A stretch of 64,000 nucleotides of DNA from positions 28,387-92,386 of the forward strand of contig LJHT01000003.1 in the NCBI GenBank assembly GCA_001295905.1, written 5' to 3'. Positions 19,112 to 27,468 of this stretch are shown here, one piece after another; position 1 is the stretch's first letter, and every line of letters begins with the position of its first letter. This stretch comes from a beta proteobacterium AAP51 (GTDB taxonomy: Bacteria > Pseudomonadota > Gammaproteobacteria > Burkholderiales > Burkholderiaceae_C). Position numbers and translations under genes: made by a program. The notes under the pieces were generated by a model. It made no database searches. It was not told the DNA's origin and saw only the letters and a list, made by a program, of their open reading frames with translations.

Positions 19112-20023
19112 ATGAAGCCCTGGCCCGTGCGCCTGCCGCCCGCACTGCGCGAACGCCAGCGCTGGATCACGCCCGAGCCGCTGAACTTGGCGCCTGAACT
19201 GGTGGGCCAGCCGCTGGCCACGCCCTGGCGGCGGGCCTGGGCCATGGCCATCGACCTGGCCGTGGTGGGCATGCTCACCGGCATCAGCGGCGCCTGGTTG
19301 TGGCTGGGGCTGGCGCTGGTGCTGCTGCAGTTGCACAACCGCCCGCGCGAGGCGCCGGCCCGTCGGCGGCAGTGGGTGGGCTGGGCTGCGGCAGCGCTGA
19401 TCGCTTTCCTGGCCCTGGGCGAACTGAGCGACCGCGTGGCGGCGTGGTGGTCGCCGGCGCCGGCGCCAGCGGCAGCGGCAGCGGCCGCATCGGAGGACGC
19501 CGCATCGGATGACGCCGAATCACCCATTGCACCCGCAGAGACCGCCGCCTCGTCAGCCACCCCGAGTGATGCCGAACGCATCGCCGCGCTGCAGGCCCAG
19601 CTGCAGGCCGCCGAGCGTGAAGCGCGCGAGGCGCGGCGCGCGCTGGCTGAAAAGCCCACGGGCTTGCGCGAGCATCTCTCGCGCTTCCTCGATGACCTCG
19701 GTGCCGGCCTGGGCTGGGGCATCGTCTACTTCTCGCTGCTGCCGGCCTGGTGGGGCGGGCAGACCGTGGGCAAGAAGCTGATGCGCTTGCGCGTGCTGGA
19801 ACTCACCGGCAAGCCCGTGACGGTGATGCATGCCCTCAAGCGCTATGGCGGTTACGCCGCCGGCCTGGCCACGGGCGGCCTGGGTTTCCTGCAGATCCTG
19901 TGGGACCCCAACCGCCAGGCCCTGCACGACAAGGCGGCGCACACCGTGGTGGTGGACCTGCGGCTGAAGCCCGCCATGCCGCCTGCACTGGCCGAGCCGC
20001 CGGCACAACCCCCAGCCGCCTGA
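19112..20023 (+). CDS. RDD family membrane protein with long internal linker
   Basis: About 303 residues from ATG 19112 (a GTG at 19085 is also in frame). The RDD signature is split: TPWRRAWAMAIDLAVVGMLTG near residue 37 supplies the first Arg-Asp part, and WWGGQTVGKKLMRLRVLELTGKPVTVMHALKRYGGY plus LWDPNRQALHDKAAHTVVV supply the C-terminal part. Between them are two helices, an acidic Ala/Ser stretch, and a predicted coiled coil DAERIAALQAQLQAAEREAREARRAL (about residues 150-180). The insertion of over 90 residues inside an RDD domain is unusual. RDD proteins are multipass membrane proteins of mostly unknown function. Confidence 0.8.
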   Translation: MKPWPVRLPPALRERQRWITPEPLNLAPELVGQPLATPWRRAWAMAIDLAVVGMLTGISGAWLWLGLALVLLQLHNRPREAPARRRQWVGWAAAALIAFLALGELSDRVAAWWSPAPAPAAAAAAASEDAASDDAESPIAPAETAASSATPSDAERIAALQAQLQAAEREAREARRALAEKPTGLREHLSRFLDDLGAGLGWGIVYFSLLPAWWGGQTVGKKLMRLRVLELTGKPVTVMHALKRYGGYAAGLATGGLGFLQILWDPNRQALHDKAAHTVVVDLRLKPAMPPALAEPPAQPPAA

Positions 20024-20048
20024 GCTTAGCCCTCGCGTTTGCCGCAGC

Positions 20049-20077
20049 TTGTTGCGCTGCAGCGTGCCGCCTAGACT
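20049..20077 (+). promoter_or_regulatory. Sigma-70-type promoter for the Rieske operon
   Basis: TTGTTG (20049-20054), a 17-bp spacer, and TAGACT (20072-20077) make a recognisable promoter in the 64-bp gap after the RDD gene. GGAAGG (20078-20083) follows and the Rieske ATG is at 20088, so the leader would be only a few bases. Predicted from sequence only. Confidence 0.5.
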
Positions 20078-20087
20078 GGAAGGCAGC

Positions 20088-21494
20088 ATGCAAGCCGCGC
20101 AGAACCAGCTCATCACCCGCATCGGGCCCGGCACGGCGTGTGGCGAGCTGATGCGCCGCTACTGGCAGCCGGTGGCGCTGCTGGACGAATTCGACCCCGC
20201 GCTTGACCCGCGCATGGCGCAGCGCCCGTTGAAGGCCGTGCGCCTGCTGGGCCAGGAGCTCGTGCTCTTCCGTGACGAAACCGGCCGCTACGGCCTGCTG
20301 GACCGTGATTGCCCGCACCGCGGCGCCGACCTGGCCTACGCCCGCCACGAAGGCGACGGCCTGCGCTGCCCCTTCCACGGCTGGAAGTTCGACGCCACCG
20401 GCCGTTGCCTGGAAACCCCGGCCGAACCGTCCGTCAACGGCGTGCCCAGCACGCTGTGCCAGCGCGTGCGCCAGCGCAGCTACCCGCTGCAGCAGGTGGC
20501 CGGCGTGCTGTTCGCCTACCTCGGCCCCGAAGACAGCCCGCCGCCCGCGCTGCCCGCCTTCGATGCCTACACCGCCCCGGCCACGCACAGCTTCGCGTTC
20601 AAGGGCCTGTGGCGCTGCAACTGGCTGCAGGCTTTCGAGGTGGGCATGGACCCCGCGCACCCCAGCTTCCTGCACCGCTACCTGCAGGACGAAGACACCG
20701 ATGCCGAACGCGCCTACGGCCGCCAGTTCCGCGCCGCCAGCCTGGGCGAGGTGGACGGCCAGCGCTGGCCCATGACGCGCGTGATGCGCGAGTTCTGCAG
20801 CCCCGAGATCCAGCACGCCGAAGTCGCGCCCGGCCTGCTGCGCCTGACGGCGCTGCGGCACATCAACGAGCAGCTCACGCACGTGCGCGTCACGCATGCG
20901 GCCTTTCCGCACACCTTCGTGATACCGCTGTCGGAGACGCTCACCATCACGCAGCTGCACGTGCCGGTGGACGACGAGAACACCTACTGGTACAGCTTCT
21001 TCACCAGCTACGCCGGCCCGCTGGACAAGGCCACGATGCGCGCGCAGCGCCTGGCCCACACCACGCTGCCCGACTACGTGCCGAAGAACGGCCGCCACAA
21101 CCACTGGAACTTCAACCCGGAAGAACAGCGCACGCGCACCTTCCTGGGCATGGGCGAGGAAGACATCAACCTGCACGACCAGTGGGCCGTGGAGAGCATG
21201 GGCCCCATCCAAGACCGCACGCGGGAACACCTGGGCAGCAGCGACCAGGTCATCATGGCCTACCGCCGCCTGCTGCTGAAGGCCATCAGCACCGTGCAGG
21301 CCGGCGGCACGCCGCCGCTGGTGCTGGGTGCGGCCGAAGCGGCCGCGCTGCAGGGCCCGCACACCATCGACTGCATGGCTCCGGCCCAGGGCTGGCTGCC
21401 TTTCTGGCAGGCCACGGCCGCGGCCCGGCGTGCCGCTGCGCCCTGGCTGGCCGCAGCCGCTGGCTCCGAAGCCAGCGCACCCCACGCCCCATGA
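20088..21494 (+). CDS. Rieske [2Fe-2S] oxygenase alpha subunit (phthalate 4,5-dioxygenase-like)
   Basis: Ring- or side-chain-hydroxylating oxygenase component, 468 residues. N-terminus LITRIGPGTACGELMRRYWQPVAL is typical of the phthalate-dioxygenase-like group. The Rieske cluster ligands are CPHRGADLAYARHEGDGLRCPFHGWKF (C-x-H, C-x2-H). The mononuclear iron region is LQAFEVGMDPAHPSFLHRY, supplying Asp and two His. The C-terminal half includes FVIPLSETLTITQLHVPVDDENTYWYSFF. Its stop overlaps the ATG of the glutamine-synthetase-like gene by 4 bp (ATGA), so the products probably act together. No beta subunit and no reductase gene are nearby, only a ferredoxin. The substrate is unknown. Confidence 0.92.
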   Translation: MQAAQNQLITRIGPGTACGELMRRYWQPVALLDEFDPALDPRMAQRPLKAVRLLGQELVLFRDETGRYGLLDRDCPHRGADLAYARHEGDGLRCPFHGWKFDATGRCLETPAEPSVNGVPSTLCQRVRQRSYPLQQVAGVLFAYLGPEDSPPPALPAFDAYTAPATHSFAFKGLWRCNWLQAFEVGMDPAHPSFLHRYLQDEDTDAERAYGRQFRAASLGEVDGQRWPMTRVMREFCSPEIQHAEVAPGLLRLTALRHINEQLTHVRVTHAAFPHTFVIPLSETLTITQLHVPVDDENTYWYSFFTSYAGPLDKATMRAQRLAHTTLPDYVPKNGRHNHWNFNPEEQRTRTFLGMGEEDINLHDQWAVESMGPIQDRTREHLGSSDQVIMAYRRLLLKAISTVQAGGTPPLVLGAAEAAALQGPHTIDCMAPAQGWLPFWQATAAARRAAAPWLAAAAGSEASAPHAP

Positions 21495-23047
21495 GCCTGG
21501 CCCGCCGCTGCGGCGTGCACAGCGCGGCGCGTGAAGCCGCCTGCGCCGCCGTGCGCCAGCAGGCGCAGGCCGCCGGCCTGCAGCAGGTGCGCGTGGCCTG
21601 GCCCGACCTGCACGGCAGCCACCGCGGCAAGACGCTGGTGGGCGAAGCCGCGCTGGCCGATGCGCTGCAAGACGGCATTGGCATGGTGAGCACGCTGCTG
21701 CTGAAAGACACCGCCGACCGCACCGCCGTGCCCGTGTTCGAAGCGGGGGCGCTGGCCCAGCTGCCGGGCTTCGGCGCGGCCAACAACGTGCTGCTGCTGC
21801 CCGACCCTGCCAGCTTCACCGTGCTGCCCTGGGCGCCGCACACCGGCTGGTTGCGGGCCGATGCCTGGTGGCCCGATGGCAGCCCCGTGGCCACTTGCCC
21901 GCGCCGCGTGCTGCAGCGGGCGCTGGCCGAACTGGCGGCGGCCGGCTACAGCCTGCGCTGCGGGCTGGAAGTGGAGTTCCACATCCACCGCGTGGTGGAC
22001 GACGGCCTGGCCGCTGAGCTCGCAACTGGCTCCGATGCCGCCGGCGCCTGGCCGGCCCAGCCACCCACGCTGCGCCACACCCACGCCGGCTGGCACCTGC
22101 TGGCCGAAGCCACGGCCGATGCCTGCGAAGCACCGCTGCACATCGTGCGCCACACCGCGCTGGGGCTGGGCCTGCCGTTGCGTTCACTGGAAATCGAGAT
22201 GGGCCCGAGCCAGTTCGAGGCCGTGTTCGCCCCCACCGACGCCCTCACCGCCGCCGACCAGATGCTGGCCTTCCGCAACGGCGTGCGCCAGGCCTTGCGC
22301 CGCGCCGGCTACCAGGCCAGCTTCATGGCCCGGCCGCCGCTGGCCGGCAGCGTGGCCAGCGGCTGGCACCTGCACCAGTCGCTGCTGCGGGCCGATGGCA
22401 GCGCGGCCTTTCCGCCTGCAGCGCAGGCGGCTTCCCCTTCCGCGCCTGCAGCGCAGGCGGCTGCCCCTTCCGCGGCTGCGGCGCAGGCGGGCTTGCCATC
22501 CGCGCCTGCCCACGACGCTCGGCACTGGCTTTCCGCCCCCGGGGTGCATTGGCTGGCCGGCCTGCTGGCCCACGCCCGCGGCATGGCGGCGCTGTGCGCT
22601 CCCAGCATCAACGCGTATGTGCGCTACCAGGGCGGCGTGATGGCCCCGCGCGCGGCCGTCTGGGGCCGCGACAACCGCGGCGCCATGCTGCGCGTGGTGG
22701 GCGGCCCGGGCGATGCCGCCACGCGCATCGAAAACCGCCTGCCCGAGCCCCTGGCCAACCCCTACCTCATGCTGGCGGCGCAGGTCTTCGCAGGCCTGCA
22801 CGGCCTGCGCGCGGCCCTGCAGCCACCGCCCGGCACCGAAACACCCTACGACGCTGCGCACCCGGCCCTGCCCACTTCATTGGCCGAAGCCCTGCAGGCG
22901 CTGGCCGACGACCCCGTGCTCCTGCAGGGCCTGGGGGCCCCCATGGCCCAGGTGTTCCTGGCCGTGCGTCGGCAAGAGCTGGCCCGCCATGCCGCGGCCG
23001 AAGACAAGGCGCAATGGGAAGCTCGTGAATACTTCGGGCGCTACTGA
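21491..23047 (+). CDS. Glutamine synthetase-like gamma-glutamyl ligase
   Basis: 518 residues. Catalytic-domain blocks are intact: YSLRCGLEVEFHI (first metal Glu), LEIEMGPSQFEAVF (equivalent of GQHE), GWHLHQSLL, PSINAYVRYQGGVMAPRAAVWGRDNRGAMLRV (ATP and substrate Arg) and RIENRLPEPLANPYLMLAA. The N-terminal beta-grasp is short and divergent (VRVAWPDLHGSHRGKTL), like the PuuA/IpuC/TdnQ relatives that glutamylate amines rather than housekeeping GlnA. Residues about 307-340 are a three-copy 10-residue Ala/Pro repeat inserted after HQSLL. Translationally coupled to the Rieske gene, which suggests it conjugates the oxygenase's substrate or product; that is inference. Confidence 0.85.
   Translation: MSLARRCGVHSAAREAACAAVRQQAQAAGLQQVRVAWPDLHGSHRGKTLVGEAALADALQDGIGMVSTLLLKDTADRTAVPVFEAGALAQLPGFGAANNVLLLPDPASFTVLPWAPHTGWLRADAWWPDGSPVATCPRRVLQRALAELAAAGYSLRCGLEVEFHIHRVVDDGLAAELATGSDAAGAWPAQPPTLRHTHAGWHLLAEATADACEAPLHIVRHTALGLGLPLRSLEIEMGPSQFEAVFAPTDALTAADQMLAFRNGVRQALRRAGYQASFMARPPLAGSVASGWHLHQSLLRADGSAAFPPAAQAASPSAPAAQAAAPSAAAAQAGLPSAPAHDARHWLSAPGVHWLAGLLAHARGMAALCAPSINAYVRYQGGVMAPRAAVWGRDNRGAMLRVVGGPGDAATRIENRLPEPLANPYLMLAAQVFAGLHGLRAALQPPPGTETPYDAAHPALPTSLAEALQALADDPVLLQGLGAPMAQVFLAVRRQELARHAAAEDKAQWEAREYFGRY
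22411..22510 (+). repeat. 30-bp tandem repeat inside the GS-like gene
   Basis: Three consecutive imperfect 30-bp units (22411-22440, 22441-22470, 22471-22500) plus the first 10 bp of a fourth. Each contains a GCGCAGGCGG core at the same phase and encodes ten residues of the form (P/A)AAQA(A/G)xPSA. The unit is a multiple of three, so gain or loss keeps the frame. Located between the conserved HQSLL motif and the next helix of the ligase. Confidence 0.9.
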
Positions 23048-23132
23048 GCGCCCCGTCGTCCCCGTGGCCCTGCCGTCCGGTGCCGGGCAGCGCCGCGCTC
23101 CTCACCCCTTCTTTCCCATACGCCACCCCGCC

Positions 23133-23462
23133 ATGAGTTCCATCACCCTGCACCTGCAAGACACCGACGGCAGCACCCACACGCTGCAGGCCCGCGCCGG
23201 CCGCAGCCTGATGCAGGCCGCCGTCGACGCCGGCCTGCAGGGCATGGCGGCCGATTGCGGCGGCAGCCTCAGCTGCGCCACCTGCCATGTCATCGTGGCG
23301 CCCGAATGGCGGGCCGCGCTGCCCCCGGTGAGTGCGGACGAAGCCGCCATGCTGGAGATGACCGCCGCCCCGGCCGAAGCCGGCAGCCGCCTGGCCTGCC
23401 AGCTGAAGCTGGGCCCTGCGCTGAACGGCCTGCAGGCGCGCATGCCGGCCACGCAGTACTAG
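23133..23462 (+). CDS. [2Fe-2S] ferredoxin, adrenodoxin/putidaredoxin type
   Basis: 109 residues. The cluster loop is ADCGGSLSCATCHVIV (Cys-x5-Cys-x2-Cys), followed by SADEAAMLEM and SRLACQL with the fourth Cys. This is the vertebrate-adrenodoxin/putidaredoxin/Isc-like subfamily, which shuttles single electrons to P450s or Rieske oxygenases. It lies 85 bp after the ligase gene and 25 bp before dctQ, on the same strand, so it is the likely electron donor to the upstream oxygenase. A partner ferredoxin reductase is not in the window. Confidence 0.92.
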   Translation: MSSITLHLQDTDGSTHTLQARAGRSLMQAAVDAGLQGMAADCGGSLSCATCHVIVAPEWRAALPPVSADEAAMLEMTAAPAEAGSRLACQLKLGPALNGLQARMPATQY

Positions 23463-23487
23463 GCCCTCGCAACAAGGCCCGCGCACG

Positions 23488-23991
23488 ATGAAGCTGCTGC
23501 GAAAAGTGCTGGAGGTGCTGGCCCAGGGCTGCGCCGTCCTGGCCGGGGTGCTGCTCACGGTCATCACGCTGATGACCTGCGCCAGCCTCATCGGCCGCAA
23601 CACCACCGGCTGGACGCTGGTGGGCGATTTCGAACTCGCCGGCTCGGCCGCCGGTGCTGCCATCGCGCTGTTCATGCCCTGGTGCCAGGCGCAGCGCGGT
23701 CACATCATGGTCGACTTCTTCACCGCGCGCGCCCGCGCCGCCACCCGCGCCGCGCTGGATCGCTGCGGCGCGCTGCTGCTGGCGCTGGTGATGGGCCTGA
23801 TGGCCTGGCGCACCGGCATCGGCGGCCTGAACGCCTGGAACAGCCAGGCCGGTTCGATGAAGCTGGGCTTCCCGGAATGGATCGTCTATGCCTTCATGGT
23901 GCCGCCGCTGGCGCTGACGGCCTTGATCGCCGCATTGCAGGCCCTGGCCGGCTTCGCTGAAGAAAAGGCGCCGGCAGGAGCCCCCGCATGA
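23488..23991 (+). CDS. TRAP transporter small membrane subunit (DctQ)
   Basis: 167 residues with four predicted membrane helices (about 15-37, 50-70, 90-110, 130-155). Family features are LIGRNTTGWTLVGDFELAGSAAGAAIALFMPWCQAQRGHIMVDFF and a final helix IVYAFMVPPLALTALI. It forms the integral membrane complex with DctM for Na+-driven uptake of an organic acid delivered by a periplasmic protein. Overlaps dctM by 4 bp. Located directly after the Rieske/ligase/ferredoxin genes, it may import their substrate. Confidence 0.9.
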   Translation: MKLLRKVLEVLAQGCAVLAGVLLTVITLMTCASLIGRNTTGWTLVGDFELAGSAAGAAIALFMPWCQAQRGHIMVDFFTARARAATRAALDRCGALLLALVMGLMAWRTGIGGLNAWNSQAGSMKLGFPEWIVYAFMVPPLALTALIAALQALAGFAEEKAPAGAPA

Positions 23992-25304
23992 GCCCCATCA
24001 CCCAGGCCGTGCTCATCTTCGGCGTGATGCTGGTGCTGATGGCACTGCGCACGCCCATTGCCGTGGCCATGTTCTGCGCCGGGGCCACGGGCTATGTGGC
24101 GCAGGCCGGCTGGCTGCCGCTGGCCAGCTTCCTGAACACCCAGGCCTTCGCGCGCTTCGCCAGCTACGACCTGAGCGTCATTCCGCTCTTCATCCTGATG
24201 GGCAACTTCGCCACGCAGGGTGGCATTTCGCGGGCGCTGTTCCAGTTTGCGGCGGCGGTGATGGCGCGCTTCAAGGGCGGCCTGGCCATGGCCTCGGTGC
24301 TGGCCTGCGGAGCTTTTGGTGCCATCTGCGGCAGCAGCGTGGCCACGGCCGCCACCATCACGCAGGTGGCGCTGCCCGAGATGCGCAAGCACGGCTACAG
24401 CGGCCGCCTCACCACCGGCGCGCTGGCCGCCGGCGGCACGCTGGGCATCCTGATTCCGCCCTCGGTGCCGCTGGTCATCTACGCCATCCTCACCGAGCAG
24501 AACATCGCCAAGCTCTTCGCCGCGGCCATGCTGCCGGGGCTGATTGCGGTGCTGGGCTACATGGTGGCCATCGCCATCTACGTGCGCCTGGTGCCCGGCC
24601 AGGCGCCCGAGCACGACGAGGCGCCCGCGCTCACGCTGCAGGCGCTGTCGGGCATCCTGCCCATCGCGGCGGTGTTCCTCATCGTCTTCGGCGGCATCTA
24701 CAGCGGCCTGTTCACGCCCACCGAAGGCGCGGCCGTGGGGGCGGCGGCCACCTTCGTGGCGGCGCTGCTGAAGCGCGAAATCACCTGGGCCGGCTTCCAG
24801 CAGTGTTTCCTGGCCACGGCGCAGACCTCGGCGATGATCTTCCTCATCTTCCTGGGCGCCGACCTCATGAACGCCGCGCTGGCGCTGACGCAGGTGCCCA
24901 GCCAGCTGTCTGCGGTGGTGCAGGGCTGGGGCCTGCCGCCGCTGGCGGTGGTGGCGGCCATCCTGCTGTTTTACGTGGTGCTGGGCGCGGTGATGGACGA
25001 GCTGAGCATGCTGCTGTTGACCATCCCCATCTTCTTCCCGGTGGTGATGGGGCTGGACTTCGGCATGCCCGCCGAGAGCGTGGCGCTGTGGTTCGGCATC
25101 ATGGTGCTGATGACCGTGGGCTTCGGCATGCTGGCCCCGCCGGTGGGGCTGAACGTCTACGTCGTCAACAGCATGGCGCCGGGCGTGCCCATTGCCGAGA
25201 GCTACCGCGGTGTGCTGCCTTTCCTGCTGAGCGACACCGTGCGCACGGTGCTGCTGCTTTTCTTCCCGCCGCTGAGCCTGTGGCTGGTGCAGTACATCGG
25301 CTAG
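23988..25304 (+). CDS. TRAP transporter large membrane subunit (DctM)
   Basis: 438 residues, about 12 membrane helices. Conserved blocks: LMALRTPIAVAMFCAGATGYV, LSVIPLFILMGNFATQGGISRALFQFA, GAFGAICGSSVATAATITQVALPEMRKHGY, GTLGILIPPSVPLVIYAILTEQ and LGAVMDELSMLLLTIPIFFPV. It is the ion-coupled permease of the TRAP system. The periplasmic binding protein gene is not adjacent as usual but 1.1 kb further on, beyond an opposite-strand hydrolase gene. Confidence 0.95.
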   Translation: MSPITQAVLIFGVMLVLMALRTPIAVAMFCAGATGYVAQAGWLPLASFLNTQAFARFASYDLSVIPLFILMGNFATQGGISRALFQFAAAVMARFKGGLAMASVLACGAFGAICGSSVATAATITQVALPEMRKHGYSGRLTTGALAAGGTLGILIPPSVPLVIYAILTEQNIAKLFAAAMLPGLIAVLGYMVAIAIYVRLVPGQAPEHDEAPALTLQALSGILPIAAVFLIVFGGIYSGLFTPTEGAAVGAAATFVAALLKREITWAGFQQCFLATAQTSAMIFLIFLGADLMNAALALTQVPSQLSAVVQGWGLPPLAVVAAILLFYVVLGAVMDELSMLLLTIPIFFPVVMGLDFGMPAESVALWFGIMVLMTVGFGMLAPPVGLNVYVVNSMAPGVPIAESYRGVLPFLLSDTVRTVLLLFFPPLSLWLVQYIG

Positions 25305-25325
25305 CCGCTCCGCGCCAGCCAGCCT

Positions 25326-26246
25326 TCATTCGGCCAGGAAGGCCTGCAGCGCCGCCAGCGCGGCTGCCGGCGCTTCTTCGTGCGGCACATGGCCCACGCC
25401 GGGTAGCACCACCAGGCGCGCATTCGGCAGGGACTTGAGATAGTCCTGCGCGTTGGCGATGGGGATCATCTGGTCCTGGTCGCCCCAGACCAGCAGCGTG
25501 GGCGCGGCGATGCGGCGCAGCAGCGGTTCGGGCGGCAGCAGGTTCAGCTGCGCCAGCCGCGCCAGGATGGCGGGGCGCACGCCAGGCGCGCGCATCAGGT
25601 CGTGGTAGCGCTGTACCAGCGCGTCGGTCATCACCACGTCGGGCTGGGCGTAGGCCGGCGCCAGGCTCATGCGCAGCACGGCGCGCGGCAGGGCGAAGGT
25701 CATGGCCCGGGCGAGCAGGCCCACATTGGGGGCCTTGCCGTACTCGAAGCCCGGGCTGGCAAAGCCGTCGGGCGCCACCAGCACCAGCTTGTGCACGCGC
25801 GCAGGCTGGGCTTCGGCAAAACGCCAGGCCAGGCGGCCGCCCATCGAATGGCCCAGCACCGTGGCCCGCGCCACGCCCCGCTGCGTGAGCAGTGCGGCCA
25901 GCAGCTCGATGCCGCGTTCGTCGCTGTAGTCGCCGCTGGGGTCGGCACCGGTGAGGCCAGCGCCGGGCAGGTCGATGCGGATGACGCGGTGCGTGGCCGC
26001 CAGGCCATCGGCCCAGGGCTCGAAGCTGTGCAGGCTGCCGCCGAAGCCGTGCAGCATCAGCACCACGGGGCGGCCGCTGGTGTCGCCGGGCGCGCTGTCG
26101 CGCAGGTGCAGGCGCAGGCCCATCACTTCGGTGAATTCGCTGCCCGGGCCGGCGTACAGGGCCTCGAGCTCGGCACGCGGTTTGTCGGGGGTGTAGAGCC
26201 AGCCCCCGCCCAGCAAGGCCAGCAGCAAGACGAGAGCCAGGGCCAT
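25326..26246 (-). CDS. Alpha/beta hydrolase
   Basis: 306 residues from ATG 26246. An N-terminal hydrophobic segment (MALALVLLLALLGGGWLY) is a membrane anchor or signal. The fold shows the oxyanion region LMLHGFGGSLHSFEPWA, nucleophile elbow GHSMGG, acid in VWGDQDQMIP and catalytic His in GVGHVPHEEAP. The class resembles C-C bond hydrolases of meta-cleavage pathways or esterases, but the substrate cannot be named. It lies on the opposite strand between dctM and dctP, so it splits the TRAP genes. Divergent from dctP over 156 bp. Confidence 0.88.
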   Translation of the reverse strand: MALALVLLLALLGGGWLYTPDKPRAELEALYAGPGSEFTEVMGLRLHLRDSAPGDTSGRPVVLMLHGFGGSLHSFEPWADGLAATHRVIRIDLPGAGLTGADPSGDYSDERGIELLAALLTQRGVARATVLGHSMGGRLAWRFAEAQPARVHKLVLVAPDGFASPGFEYGKAPNVGLLARAMTFALPRAVLRMSLAPAYAQPDVVMTDALVQRYHDLMRAPGVRPAILARLAQLNLLPPEPLLRRIAAPTLLVWGDQDQMIPIANAQDYLKSLPNARLVVLPGVGHVPHEEAPAAALAALQAFLAE

Positions 26247-26402
26247 GCGCTTCACCGGAAGCAGGTGGAAGGCAGGGCTGGCGTGCGCATCGCGGCATTC
26301 TCGCCGCGGCCGGCTCAGGGTAAACCGTAGCCACGCACAGGGGGCTGCGCCGTTAACTTCGCCACCTGCTTTCCAACACCACCAACCCGGAGACTGCTCC
26401 TC

Positions 26403-27449
26403 ATGATCCAACGCCGTCGTCTTGTGCAGGGCGCTGCCGCCGCCGCCCTGGGTGTGCCCCACCTGGCCGGCCTGGCCCAGCAGACCGTCACGCTGAAGTT
26501 CCACACCTTCATGCAGCCCATGAGCAACGTGTGGCTGACCATGCACAAGCCCTGGATGGAGAAGGTGGAAAAGGAATCGGGCGGCCGCATCAAGTTCGAG
26601 GCCTACCCCGCCATGCAGCTGGGCGGCACGCCGGTGCAGCTGTACGACCAGGCGCGCGACGGCGTCGTCGACATCGTCTGGACGCTGCCCGGCAACACCG
26701 CCGGCCGCTTCCCGCGCGTGGAGGTGTTCGAGCTGCCCTTCATGATGAACAACGCCGAGGCCACCTCGAAAGCCTACTGGGAGTACTTCCAGACCCAGTG
26801 CCCCGACGAGTTCAAGGAAACCCACGTGCTGGCGGTGCAGGTGCACGGCCCGGGTGTCTTCCACAGCGCCAGCAAGGCCATCACGCAGGCGGCCGACCTG
26901 AAAGGCATGAAGGTGCGTGGCCCCACGCGCCAGGTGACGAACATGCTGCGCGCGGTGGGCGCCATACCCGTGGGCATGCCGCTGCCGGGCATCCCTGATG
27001 CGCTGAGCAAGGGCACCATCGACGCCGCCGTCATTCCCTGGGAGGTGGTGCCTTCGGTGAAGGTGCACGAGCTCACCAAGTTCCACAGCGAGTTCCCGGC
27101 GGGCAGCCCGGCGCTTTACACCACCACCTTCGTGATGGCGATGAACAAGCCCAGGTACGAAGGCCTGGCCCCCGACCTGAAGCGGGTGATCGACAACAAC
27201 AGCGGCATGGCCGCCAGCGCCTTCCTGGGCCGGACGCAGCAAGGCAACGACCCCATCGGCCGCAAGACCGCCACCGACCGCAACAACACCATCCACACCT
27301 TCACGGCCGCGCAGACGCAAGAGTTCATCCAGCTCAGCGCCGCCATCGACGACGCCTGGGTGGCCGACATGGACAAGCGCGGCTTCAAGGGCAAGGCCCT
27401 GCTCGACAGCGCCAAGGCCCTGATCGCGAAGCACGGCACCCGGACGTGA
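26403..27449 (+). CDS. TRAP transporter periplasmic substrate-binding protein (DctP)
   Basis: 348 residues. Twin-arginine-like signal peptide MIQRRRLVQGAAAAALGVPHLAGLAQQ (Tat or Sec), then a mature DctP fold: FHTFMQPMSNVWLTMHKPWMEKVEKESGGRIKFEAYPAMQLGG, VDIVWTLPGNTAGRFPRVEVFELPFM, and the ligand-carboxylate Arg region LKGMKVRGPTRQVTNML. GGAG lies at 26391-26394. The extracted ligand is normally a carboxylate; the N-terminal 'PAMQLGGTP' class often serves aromatic or branched organic acids, which is a weak hint. Presumed partner of the dctQM genes upstream despite the intervening hydrolase. Confidence 0.93.
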   Translation: MIQRRRLVQGAAAAALGVPHLAGLAQQTVTLKFHTFMQPMSNVWLTMHKPWMEKVEKESGGRIKFEAYPAMQLGGTPVQLYDQARDGVVDIVWTLPGNTAGRFPRVEVFELPFMMNNAEATSKAYWEYFQTQCPDEFKETHVLAVQVHGPGVFHSASKAITQAADLKGMKVRGPTRQVTNMLRAVGAIPVGMPLPGIPDALSKGTIDAAVIPWEVVPSVKVHELTKFHSEFPAGSPALYTTTFVMAMNKPRYEGLAPDLKRVIDNNSGMAASAFLGRTQQGNDPIGRKTATDRNNTIHTFTAAQTQEFIQLSAAIDDAWVADMDKRGFKGKALLDSAKALIAKHGTRT

Positions 27450-27468
27450 GGCGCCGGAAGGCGCCGAA

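Noticed and set aside
20309..23047. 912-codon frame that would fuse an Arg/Pro-rich N-terminus to the GS-like ligase
   Set aside because: The first 394 codons are the +1 frame of the Rieske gene. The ligase has its own ATG at 21491 in the 4-bp overlap.
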